Assembly (NCBI GenBank): GCA_027306955.1
Contig: DAHUXX010000251.1
Location: forward strand, 1 to 7,697
From: Acetobacteraceae bacterium
GTDB taxonomy: Bacteria; Pseudomonadota; Alphaproteobacteria; Acetobacterales; Acetobacteraceae
Length of the DNA stretch: 7,697 bases
Reading direction: 5' to 3'
Below are positions 1 through 6,297 of the stretch, piece after piece. Position 1 is the stretch's first letter. Every line of letters starts with the position of its first letter. The notes under the pieces are model-generated. The model saw nothing but the letters and a program-made list of their open reading frames with translations, had not been told where the DNA came from and ran no database searches. Made by a program: the position numbers and the translations under genes.

Positions 1-1
1 C

Positions 2-460
2 GTCATGGCCGACGGCACGGCGCTGGTGCTTCAGGTCGCCGAGCCCGGCCAGAGCTTCGCGGAGGCCGCGCTCTCGGCCGCGCGCTACCACTGCGACGCG
101 ACAGCCGAGGTGGACACGGCGGTGCTGCGGCTGCCCAAACAGGACCTGCTGGCGGCGCTGGCCACGGATCCGGCCGAATCGCTCGCGCTCACGCTGGCGC
201 TCGCCTCCCAGGTGCGCGACCTGCGCGCGCGGCTGGAACTGCGCAATATCCGCCTGGCGAAGGAACGCGTGCTCGCCTGGCTGCGCCTGCGGGCGTCCGG
301 CGAACCCGCCAGCGTAACGGTTGGCCGATCGTGGACGCTGATCGCCAGCGAACTGGGGCTGAGCCGGGAGGCGGTCTACCGCGCCCTCGCGGCGCTTGAG
401 CGCGAGCGCCGCATTGCCCGTTCGTCCGGCAGGATCCGGTTGCTGGTTCCGCTGTCGTAA
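2..460 (+). CDS. Crp/Fnr-family transcriptional regulator (5' end outside the window)
   Basis: This is the C-terminal part of a Crp/Fnr-type DNA-binding regulator. The frame is already open at the first bases, so the ATG at 5 is probably internal and the N-terminal half of the sensor domain is missing. Counting from that Met, residues 1-50 look like the end of a cyclic-nucleotide-binding-type beta-roll (FAEAAL followed by YHCDATAEVD and VLRLPKQDLL). Residues 55-85 fit the long dimerisation helix. Residues 109-132 form the winged helix-turn-helix (WTLIASELGLSREAVYRALA). The recognition helix reads E-A-V-Y-R: the Glu and Arg common to CRP and FNR are kept, but the Ser typical of FNR is Tyr. The ligand (haem, Fe-S cluster, nucleotide or none) cannot be judged without the N-terminus; only one Cys (residue 30) is visible. 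The gene converges on the ABC exporter operon, with 87 bp between the two stop codons. The family call is secure; the signal sensed is unknown. Confidence 0.9.
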   Translation, partial: VMADGTALVLQVAEPGQSFAEAALSAARYHCDATAEVDTAVLRLPKQDLLAALATDPAESLALTLALASQVRDLRARLELRNIRLAKERVLAWLRLRASGEPASVTVGRSWTLIASELGLSREAVYRALAALERERRIARSSGRIRLLVPLS

Positions 461-464
461 CAGT

Positions 465-478
465 CGGCGCGCGCGCCG
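465..478. terminator. Perfect GC palindrome between convergent genes, possible bidirectional terminator
   Basis: CGGCGCGCGCGCCG is a perfect 14-bp palindrome starting 4 bp after the stop codon of the Crp/Fnr regulator. It could form a stem of 5 bp with a 4-base loop. The position between two convergent genes suits a terminator. There is no clear T-run on either side, so an intrinsic terminator is not proven, and in DNA this rich in G and C such palindromes also arise by chance. No other feature is visible in the rest of this short gap (461-547). Confidence 0.25.
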
Positions 479-547
479 CTTCCCCTCGTTGCCCTGCGAC
501 CACATGCACGGTGCCGGAAAACAGGCTTCGCCACAATCCGGGCCGCC

Positions 548-1282
548 TTATGCGTTCGCCGTTTCCGAGACGGCCGGCGTCGTCTGCGCCTCGATGCGGC
601 CGTCACGCATGGAGACCAGCCGGTCGAAGCGGTGGAAGATCGAGGCGTCGTGCGTCACCACCAGCACCGCGGCGCGCTGCTCGCGGGCGATGCGGGTCAG
701 AAGATCGATCACGGCCTGGGCGCGAGCGGAATCGAGCGGCGCGGTCGGCTCGTCGGCGAGGATGATGTGCGGCGTATTGGCGATGGCCCGCGCGATCGCC
801 ACGCGCTGCGCCATGCCGCCGGAGAGTTCGGAAGGATAGGCGTTGACCTGGCGCATCTCGAAATAGTCGAGCAGGGCGATCGCGCGCTCGCGCGCCTCGC
901 GCGGCTTCACGCCGTTGAGCTCCATCGCCTCCGCGACGTTCTCGGTCGCGGTCAGGAACGGCAGCAGGTTATGGGTCTGGAAGATAAAGCCGATGCGTGT
1001 CAGCCGCAGGCGCCGCAGGTCGCGCCGCAGCCAGCGCCGGTCATAGACCGGCTCGTCGTCGATGCGCATCTCGCCCTCGCTGGGCTCCGTCACGCAGCCG
1101 ATCACGTTGAGCAGGGTGCTCTTGCCGCAGCCCGAGGGGCCGCGCAGCCCCACAAGCTCGCCGGCATCGACGCGCAGGTCGATGTCGATCAGGGCATCGA
1201 CGCGTGTCGGCCCGGCACCGAAATGCGTGCTGATGCCATGCATCTCGACGCGCGGTGGAGCGGGCCGCAGGTGATCAGCCAC
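548..1282 (-). CDS. ABC exporter ATP-binding subunit (LolD/MacB/DevA type)
   Basis: This is the cytoplasmic ATPase that would drive the permease encoded just upstream. From a GTG start at 1282 it is 244 residues, a normal length for stand-alone ATPases of this type. All motifs are present: Walker A GPSGCGKST (48-56), Q-loop FQTHNL (Gln102), signature LSGGMAQR (153-160), Walker B IILADEP (173-179) with the catalytic Glu, D-loop APLDS and H-loop VTHD (His211). The GTG is chosen because GGAGG lies 9 bases upstream and because it overlaps the permease stop by 8 bases, as expected for translational coupling. A longer frame from 1330 would overlap the permease heavily, and the Met at residue 14 would leave a gap. 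It is the last gene of the operon. LolD, MacB and DevA ATPases are hard to tell apart by sequence alone; the partners favour a MacB/DevA-like role. Confidence 0.93.
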   Translation of the reverse strand: MADHLRPAPPRVEMHGISTHFGAGPTRVDALIDIDLRVDAGELVGLRGPSGCGKSTLLNVIGCVTEPSEGEMRIDDEPVYDRRWLRRDLRRLRLTRIGFIFQTHNLLPFLTATENVAEAMELNGVKPREARERAIALLDYFEMRQVNAYPSELSGGMAQRVAIARAIANTPHIILADEPTAPLDSARAQAVIDLLTRIAREQRAAVLVVTHDASIFHRFDRLVSMRDGRIEAQTTPAVSETANA

Positions 1283-2417
1283 CGGCCAGTGCCTCCGCCG
1301 GTTGGATGCGCAGCGCGGCGCGCACGCCAAGCAGCGAGCCGAGCAGGCAGATCACCAGCACCACCACCGCCAGCACCGCGAGGTCGCGCGGCTCGATCTG
1401 CACGCGGCGGGGGAAGTAGCCCTTCACCTGCTCGATCAGGCCGAGCCCGATCGCATAGCCGCTGGCGCCGAGTACCAGCGCCTGCTGCACGATCAGCCAG
1501 ACAATCACCCGGTCCGGCGCCCCGATCAGCTTCAGCGTGGCGATCGAGCGCAGCTTGTCCATCGTCAGCGTGTAGATGATGAGCGCGATGATCACGGCGG
1601 AGACCGTGGTCAGGATGCCCATGAACATGCCAAGCTGCTGCTGCATCTTCTGGATGACGAACTGGGCGAGGTAGCTCTCCTCGGCCTTCTCCGGAACCGC
1701 GGCCAGGTGCTTCCAGCGGGCAATCTCCTGCGCCGCCGCGGCGACGGACGCGCCCGGTTCCAGCCGCACCAGCACGGCGTTGATGTCCGTCGTGGTCGGC
1801 GGCGAGCGGCCGGCGGCGCGTTCGCGCCGCTCCAGCGGCGGCGGCACGGCGAATTGCAGCGCCTGCGCGTCCTGGAGCGTCACCCAGGCCATCGGATCGC
1901 CACCGGAGCTGACCATGCCGCGCGTGAGCCCGACGACGGTATAGGGGTCGCGGTAGGGTCCGAGCGGCACCACCTCCCCGAGCTTCAGCTTCGACGAGGC
2001 ATCGACGATGATCTCGTAATGACTTTCGGTGAGCCCGTGGCCGGCGATAAGCCCCGGCGGGCCGCCTGGCCGCCCAATTTCGTAGCCTTCCAGGAACAAT
2101 CGAACAGGTTTGCCGCCCGCCATGGCCTGCACGGTCTGGAACGTGACCGCGCCGGCCGCGGCCACGCCGGGCATGCGGCGGATCAGCTCGCGCGTGTCGC
2201 GCGGAATGCGCGAGGGCTCGGCGAACGGGCCGAAGCTGTGTTGCTGCACCACCCACAGATCGGCCCGCAGCGCGCGGGGCAGGCTCAGCGCGTCGGTCAG
2301 CGCGCCCTCGTAGATGCCCGTCATCGCGATCACCACGCCGAGCAGCATGCCGATGCCGAGCGCCGTGAGCGCGAAGCGCAGCTTGTTGCGGCGAACATCG
2401 CGGATGGCGAGGTTCAT
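1275..2417 (-). CDS. ABC exporter permease, MacB/DevC/FtsX-like
   Basis: This 380-residue inner-membrane permease has the type VII (MacB/FtsX) layout. One N-terminal membrane segment (about 14-36) follows a basic start, MNLAIRDVRRNKLR. A large periplasmic domain (about 40-260) comes next, then three C-terminal membrane segments (about 262-286, 304-327 and 346-365). Family signatures are TLKLIGA after segment 2 and the terminal RAALRIQPAEAL. Length and the absence of a fused ATPase match DevC of cyanobacteria better than E. coli MacB. The ATG at 2417 is chosen because it makes a 4-base ATGA overlap with the stop of the membrane fusion protein; the frame extends further upstream only inside that gene. 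The 3' end overlaps the ATPase start by 8 bases. Such permeases usually move substrate from the periplasm or outer leaflet outward by a mechanical stroke. Nothing in the sequence identifies the substrate. Confidence 0.9.
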   Translation of the reverse strand: MNLAIRDVRRNKLRFALTALGIGMLLGVVIAMTGIYEGALTDALSLPRALRADLWVVQQHSFGPFAEPSRIPRDTRELIRRMPGVAAAGAVTFQTVQAMAGGKPVRLFLEGYEIGRPGGPPGLIAGHGLTESHYEIIVDASSKLKLGEVVPLGPYRDPYTVVGLTRGMVSSGGDPMAWVTLQDAQALQFAVPPPLERRERAAGRSPPTTTDINAVLVRLEPGASVAAAAQEIARWKHLAAVPEKAEESYLAQFVIQKMQQQLGMFMGILTTVSAVIIALIIYTLTMDKLRSIATLKLIGAPDRVIVWLIVQQALVLGASGYAIGLGLIEQVKGYFPRRVQIEPRDLAVLAVVVLVICLLGSLLGVRAALRIQPAEALAGG

Positions 2418-3679
2418 GGCTGCGCGCTCGCGATCCGCGCCGCCCGTCCCGCCCGCAGCCCCGCCAGCGGCGAGACCACCACGCGCGCCCCCTCCGGCAA
2501 TCCGCTTACCACCGGCAGGCTTCCATCCAGCAGCTGCGGGCCGAACGTGACCTCGCGCCGCTCGAGCCTGCCGTGCTCCAGCGTCCACACCCGCCCGCGC
2601 CCGCCCTGGCCGGGGTCGCCGGCGAGGTCGCTCATCGCGCCCTGCGGCACCGGCACCGCGCGCGCCAGCCGGCCGGTTGTGATGATCGCTTCCGCCTGCT
2701 CGGCGAGATGGATGTCGGGTGGCAGGTGGTCGAACGCGACATCCACCAACCGTTCCTCGTTCACCGCGTCGCTCTGGATCTCGATGCGGGCGATATGCCC
2801 GGCGAAGCGCTTCCCCGGTTGCGAACGCAGAACGATCTCCGCCCTGTCGCCGACGGCAAGCCGTCCGGCCAGCCGTTCATCGACATAGGCCAGCACCCAG
2901 ATCGTGCGCGGATCGACCAGGGTGAACACCGCCTGCCCCGGCACGGGCATGGCACCGAGGTTGAGATTGCGCGCCACCACCCACGCATCGTAGGGCGCGC
3001 GCAGCGCGTAATTGGCGAGCGTCGCCTCCTGGTATTGCTGTTGCGCGAGCGCCGCCGCGAGCCCGGCCTGCGCCGTATTCCGTTCCGCCCGCGCGACAGC
3101 CAGGTTGGCGGTCGCCACCTGCTCGGCGGCACGTTCGGTCTCGGTGTCCTCGACCGAGGCAAATCCGTGTTTCACCAGCGTGGCGCGTCGGGCCGCCATG
3201 GCCGCGGCGTTGGCAAGGCTTGCCTGCGCCGCAGCGATATCGGCCTTCGCCTTGTCGATCGCCGATCGGGCCTGGCCCACGCCGGCACGCGCCTGGGCCA
3301 CCTGCGCCGCGATGTCGCGCGCGTCGAGCTGCGCGAGAATCTGCCCCGCCTTCACATGATCGCCCTCGTTGGCGGCGATCCGCACCAGCACGCCGGAAAC
3401 CTTGAAGCCAACGCCCGATTGCACATCCGCGCCCACGGTGCCGAGGCCGAAAACCTGAAGCGGAATGTCGGCGCCGGCGCCCGCGACCACCACGGCGACG
3501 GGGCGGAGGAACATCTGCCAGCCCGCAACGCCCAGGCCCAGCGCCAGCAAGATCACGACCGCAAGCAGCAAGGCGCGCCGCCCCGGGCGCCATGGCGAAC
3601 CCATCGCCTCCCGCCCTGGCGTCCGAACCGGGGCGGGCATCTCGATGGGACGAGGCTCCTGCAGCGGCGCGACAGTCAC
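2414..3679 (-). CDS. HlyD-type membrane fusion protein (periplasmic adaptor) of the ABC exporter
   Basis: This 421-residue periplasmic adaptor would link the inner-membrane ABC pump to an outer-membrane channel. A cytoplasmic N-terminus of about 34 residues (Pro-rich, then WRPGRR) precedes one membrane anchor at about 35-57. A first lipoyl half follows (about 96-119, GVLVRIAANEGDHVKAGQIL), then an Ala-rich helical hairpin (about 120-220), which is the part expected to touch the outer-membrane channel. The second lipoyl half is at about 227-256 (APYDAWVVARNL to PGQAVFTLVD), followed by the beta-barrel and membrane-proximal domains. The GTG start at 3679 has AGAGG 9 bases upstream, which supports it over the Met codons at residues 14 and 26. 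It is first in the operon. No TolC-like gene is present here, so the outer-membrane partner must be elsewhere. A Fnr-type box lies 57 bp upstream. Confidence 0.92.
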   Translation of the reverse strand: MTVAPLQEPRPIEMPAPVRTPGREAMGSPWRPGRRALLLAVVILLALGLGVAGWQMFLRPVAVVVAGAGADIPLQVFGLGTVGADVQSGVGFKVSGVLVRIAANEGDHVKAGQILAQLDARDIAAQVAQARAGVGQARSAIDKAKADIAAAQASLANAAAMAARRATLVKHGFASVEDTETERAAEQVATANLAVARAERNTAQAGLAAALAQQQYQEATLANYALRAPYDAWVVARNLNLGAMPVPGQAVFTLVDPRTIWVLAYVDERLAGRLAVGDRAEIVLRSQPGKRFAGHIARIEIQSDAVNEERLVDVAFDHLPPDIHLAEQAEAIITTGRLARAVPVPQGAMSDLAGDPGQGGRGRVWTLEHGRLERREVTFGPQLLDGSLPVVSGLPEGARVVVSPLAGLRAGRAARIASAQP

Positions 3680-3704
3680 CAGACCGCACCTCTAAAACAA
3701 CGCT

Positions 3705-3726
3705 AATATAAAAACGCCTTTGGCGC
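3705..3726 (-). terminator. Weak hairpin with T-run after prfC, overlapping the exporter promoter region
   Basis: Read on the minus strand, CGCC (3725-3722), AAA and GGCG (3718-3715) form a 4-bp GC stem that can gain two G-U pairs, followed directly by five T residues (3714-3710). It lies 38 bp after the prfC stop and is laid out like a short intrinsic terminator. The stem is weak, and the same T/A-rich stretch also contains the best -10-like hexamer for the exporter operon (TATATT, 3710-3705). The element could end prfC transcription, serve the promoter, or do both. Confidence 0.3.
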
Positions 3727-3750
3727 CACGCCCGCCTTGATCCGGGTCAA
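3705..3750 (-). promoter_or_regulatory. Fnr/Anr/FixK-type box and putative promoter of the ABC exporter operon
   Basis: The plus strand carries TTGATCCGGGTCAA at 3737-3750, that is TTGAT-N4-GTCAA; the minus strand reads TTGACCCGGATCAA. This agrees closely with the Fnr/Anr/Dnr/FixK consensus TTGAT-N4-ATCAA. It lies in the 84-bp gap between prfC and the exporter operon. On the minus strand the box is followed by TATATT at 3710-3705 (5 of 6 matches to TATAAT). The box centre is then about 4 bp further from the -10 than in a classical class II (-41.5) Fnr promoter. An overlapping T/A-rich hexamer 4 bases upstream (TTTTTA) would restore exact spacing but matches less well. No good -35 is seen, as expected for activator-dependent promoters. 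The box is seen directly; the promoter is inferred. Confidence 0.65.
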
Positions 3751-3763
3751 GTCCGGCATGCGT

Positions 3764-5374
3764 CTATGCGGCCAACCCGTGCTGCTCCCGCACGGCATGG
3801 AATTTCAGCTCCTTGTACTCCTCCGCCGCCCGGCCGCGCCGCCAGTCGCTGGTGAAGAACACAACCGCCTCGCCGTCATGGTCCTCGGCGATGTCGCCCC
3901 TGTTGGCCTCGATGAAGCGGTCCACCACCGCGCGCGGCCCCTCGATCCAGCGCAGCTGGTTCCACGCGACACTCTCGAACCCCGCGCGCACGCCGTATTC
4001 CGCGCGCAGCCGGCTGCCCAGCACGTCGAGCTGCAGCAGCCCCACCACGCCCACCACCGGCGATGATCCGTCACGCGGGCGGAACAACTGCACAACGCCC
4101 TCGTCCGCGAGTTCGTCGAGCGCCTTCCTCAGCTTCTTCGCCAGCATCGGGTCGTCGAGCCGCACCCGGCGCAGATGCTCCGGCGCGAAGGAGGGCACGC
4201 CGCGGAAATTCAGCATCTCGCCCTCGGTCAGCGTGTCGCCGATGCGCAGCGTGCCGTGGTTGGCGATGCCCACCACGTCGCCCGGCCACGCCTCCTCCGC
4301 CACCTGGCGGTCGCGCGCGAAGAAAAACAATGGCGCGTTCACCGGGATCTGCTTGCCGGTGCGCGTCTGCAAGAGCCGCATGCCCTTTTCCAGCCGCCCC
4401 GCACAGATGCGCAGGAACGCCACGCGGTCGCGATGGTTCGCGTCCATGTTCGCCTGCACCTTGAAGACGAAGCCGGCCAGCGCCTCCTCGCCCGGCGACA
4501 CCTCGCGCGTGTCCGCCATGCGCGGGCGCGGTGGCGGCGCGTGCCGCGCCATGCCCTCCAGCAGGTGGGAAACGCCGAAGTCCCTCAATGCGCTGCCGAA
4601 ATAAACCGGCGTCATCGTGCCTTCCAGGAAGCGCCGCGCGTCGAAGGGCGGGCACGCCGCCAGCGCCAGCCCCGCCTCCTCGCGCAGCGTCGCCGCGGCC
4701 TGTTCCGGCAGTGCCGCGTCCAGCGCCGGGTCGTCGAGGCCCGAGAGCGGCACCACGCGGTCGCCCTCCTCGGTGAGCAACCGCAACGAAGGGCTGGCGA
4801 GGTCGAACACGCCGCGCAGGTCCTGCCCCGCGCCGATCGGCCAGGCCGCCGGTGTGGCGTCCAGCGCCAGCGTCTTCTCGATCTCGTCGATGAGGTCGAG
4901 CGCCTCGCGCCCCGGCCGGTCCATCTTGTTGACGAAGGTCACGATCGGGATGTCGCGCAGCCGGCACACCTCGAACAGTTTACGGGTTTGACTCTCGATG
5001 CCCTTGGCCGCGTCCAGCACCATCACCGCCGCGTCCACCGCCGTCAGCGTGCGGTACGTGTCCTCGGAGAAATCCTCGTGGCCCGGCGTGTCCAGCAGGT
5101 TGAACACCAGGTCCTGCCACTCGAACGTCATGACGGAGGTCGCGACGGAGATGCCGCGGTCCTGCTCGATCGCCATCCAGTCGCTGCGCGTGCGCCGCCG
5201 GTTGCCCTTGGCGCGCACCGCGCCGGCAAGCTGGATCGCGCCGCCCTTGAGCAGCAGCTTCTCGGTCAGCGTCGTCTTGCCCGCGTCCGGGTGCGCGATG
5301 ATGGCGAAGCTGCGCCGCCGCGCCGCCTCGGTGGCCACCCGCGAGGGCGAGTTGCGGAGAATTGGGGTATCCAT
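3764..5374 (-). CDS. prfC: Peptide chain release factor 3 (RF3), translational GTPase
   Basis: RF3 is a cytoplasmic GTPase that removes RF1 or RF2 from the ribosome after peptide release. The 536-residue product is close to the E. coli length (529). GTPase motifs are intact: G1 AHPDAGKT (27-34), switch/G2 region GISVATS (74-80), G3 DTPGHEDF (95-102), G4 NKMD (149-152) and G5 GSAL (260-263). The N-terminal RRRSFAIIAHPDAGKTTLTEKLL and the stretch RSDWMAIEQDRGISVATSVM are typical of RF3 rather than EF-G. The C-terminal half carries the beta-barrel domain and the RF3-specific domain (for example FRGVPSFAPEHLRRV and VVGVVGLLQLDVL). The ATG at 5374 is the only sensible start, though its Shine-Dalgarno sequence is weak. 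dcd ends 48 bp upstream on the same strand, so the two may share a transcript. No frameshift or missing motif is visible. Confidence 0.97.
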   Translation of the reverse strand: MDTPILRNSPSRVATEAARRRSFAIIAHPDAGKTTLTEKLLLKGGAIQLAGAVRAKGNRRRTRSDWMAIEQDRGISVATSVMTFEWQDLVFNLLDTPGHEDFSEDTYRTLTAVDAAVMVLDAAKGIESQTRKLFEVCRLRDIPIVTFVNKMDRPGREALDLIDEIEKTLALDATPAAWPIGAGQDLRGVFDLASPSLRLLTEEGDRVVPLSGLDDPALDAALPEQAAATLREEAGLALAACPPFDARRFLEGTMTPVYFGSALRDFGVSHLLEGMARHAPPPRPRMADTREVSPGEEALAGFVFKVQANMDANHRDRVAFLRICAGRLEKGMRLLQTRTGKQIPVNAPLFFFARDRQVAEEAWPGDVVGIANHGTLRIGDTLTEGEMLNFRGVPSFAPEHLRRVRLDDPMLAKKLRKALDELADEGVVQLFRPRDGSSPVVGVVGLLQLDVLGSRLRAEYGVRAGFESVAWNQLRWIEGPRAVVDRFIEANRGDIAEDHDGEAVVFFTSDWRRGRAAEEYKELKFHAVREQHGLAA

Positions 5375-5422
5375 GGCGCGGGGTCTGCCACAACCGCGCC
5401 GGTTACGCGAGGCCGCCGCCCT

Positions 5423-5980
5423 TCACCCCATGCGGGGCAGGGATACGCCGGTCTGCTTCATGTATTTCCCCGCCTTGTCCTTGTAGCTGATCTCCGGCGG
5501 CGCGGCGCCCTGCAGGAACAGGAACTGGCAGATCCCCTCGAACGCATACACCCTGGCCGGCAGCGGCGTTGTGTTGCTGATCTCGATCGTCACCTGCCCC
5601 TCCCATTCCGGCTCCAGCGGCGTCACGTTCACGATGATGCCGCACCGCGCATACGTGCTCTTGCCGAGGCAGATCACCAGGATGTCGCGCGGGATGCGGA
5701 AATATTCCACCGTGTGCGCCAGCGCGAAGGAGTTGGGCGGGATGATGCAGGCCGGCCCCTGCCGATCGACAAAGCTCGTCGGCGCGAAATCCTTGGGGTC
5801 GATGATCGCGCTGTCCACGTTGGTGAACACCTTGAACCGGTCCGCCACCCGCGCGTCGTACCCGTAGGAGGAAAGCCCGTAGGAGATCACCCCGTCGCGC
5901 TTCTGCGCCTCGACGAAGGGCTCGATCATGCCGTGCTCCGTCGCCATGCGGCGGATCCAGTGGTCGGGCATCACCGGCAT
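5423..5980 (-). CDS. dcd: dCTP deaminase
   Basis: Dcd deaminates dCTP to dUTP in the cytoplasm, supplying the dUTP to dUMP to dTMP route. The protein has 185 residues, slightly shorter than the E. coli enzyme (193). The active-site segment LGKSTYARCGI gives Ser108 and Arg112, and PEWEGQVTIEISN gives the catalytic Glu133; these correspond to Ser111, Arg115 and Glu138 of E. coli Dcd. Other family hallmarks are ISYGLSSYGYDARVAD (32-47), DPKDFAPTSFVDR (61-73) and the C-terminal KYMKQTGVSLPR. The sequence resembles alphaproteobacterial Dcd. The start MPVMPDHWIRRMA is supported by GAGGAG 8 bases upstream of the ATG at 5980. The start overlaps the end of the small upstream ORF by 10 bases, which suggests translational coupling, and prfC follows 48 bp downstream. 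I cannot exclude a bifunctional dCTP deaminase/dUTPase from sequence alone, but the monofunctional enzyme is more likely. Confidence 0.97.
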   Translation of the reverse strand: MPVMPDHWIRRMATEHGMIEPFVEAQKRDGVISYGLSSYGYDARVADRFKVFTNVDSAIIDPKDFAPTSFVDRQGPACIIPPNSFALAHTVEYFRIPRDILVICLGKSTYARCGIIVNVTPLEPEWEGQVTIEISNTTPLPARVYAFEGICQFLFLQGAAPPEISYKDKAGKYMKQTGVSLPRMG

Positions 5981-6201
5981 GCGGCTGGCTCCTCGGGCGA
6001 GGGTTCGGCGGGGGAGGGGGGCTGCGTCGCGCCCGCCCGCGCGCGGGCCTGCGCCTTGCGCCGGCGCAGGTTCTCGCGCAGCGCCGCCGCGAGCCGCTCG
6101 GCGCGCTCATCCGCGGCCGGCGGCTGGCGGGAACGGCCGGTGGCGGCTGCTGCCGGGTTGGCTGCTGCCGGGTTGGCTAACGGGGCGGGATCTTCGGCCA
6201 T
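5971..6201 (-). CDS. Small Arg/Ala-rich protein upstream of dcd, function unknown
   Basis: This 76-residue protein has no recognisable enzymatic motif. The N-terminal third is low-complexity Pro/Ala/Asn (two tandem ANPAA units). The centre (about 32-56) is a strongly basic predicted helix, ERAERLAAALRENLRRRKAQ, continuing ARARAG. The C-terminus is Pro/Glu-rich and ends in Cys-Arg. Short proteins with a similar RAERL-x-AALRENLRRRKAQ core are, from memory, common hypothetical proteins in alphaproteobacteria, which favours a real gene; a database search would be needed to confirm this. Its last 10 bases overlap the dcd start, and it has the same orientation, suggesting one transcript with dcd. 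The Shine-Dalgarno sequence before the ATG at 6201 is poor. The basic helix could contact nucleic acid or ribosomes, but that is a guess. Confidence 0.6.
   Translation of the reverse strand: MAEDPAPLANPAAANPAAAATGRSRQPPAADERAERLAAALRENLRRRKAQARARAGATQPPSPAEPSPEEPAACR
6145..6178. repeat. 15-bp in-frame tandem repeat in the small ORF
   Basis: GGCTGCTGCCGGGTT occurs twice back to back (6145-6159 and 6160-6174), followed by the first four bases of a third copy (6175-6178). The unit is a multiple of three and encodes the pentapeptide pattern ANPAA in the small Arg/Ala-rich protein, so gain or loss of a copy would keep the frame. It is probably a slippage-prone low-complexity linker. Confidence 0.8.
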
Positions 6202-6297
6202 GACCGGCAGAAGCCCCGCCCCGCGCCCCGCGTCAAGGCTCCCGCTCCGGGTCGGGGGCGTCCCATCCCGGACCAGGTGCGCAACCCCGACGGAAGC

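Noticed and set aside
1283..1330. N-terminal extension of the ATPase to an ATG at 1330
   Set aside because: It would overlap the permease by about 56 bases and adds a non-homologous Arg/Cys-rich stretch, while the GTG at 1282 has a good Shine-Dalgarno sequence and the usual coupled junction.
1189..2256. 355-codon minus-strand open frame overlapping the permease and ATPase
   Set aside because: It is an alternative frame of the same strand with low-complexity Arg/Gly/Ala content; the real frames carry all ABC motifs.
1302..3706. Long plus-strand open frames (528 and 377 codons) opposite the ABC exporter operon
   Set aside because: They are mirror frames of the permease and adaptor genes, rich in Arg/His/Gln, with no plausible ribosome sites or domains.
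6202..6297. Imperfect GC hairpin (GGTCCGGG with CCCGACC on the minus strand) after ompW as a terminator
   Set aside because: The stem has a bulge and no T-run follows; in DNA this GC-rich it is not strong enough to list as a feature. Nothing else is visible in this 96-bp gap.
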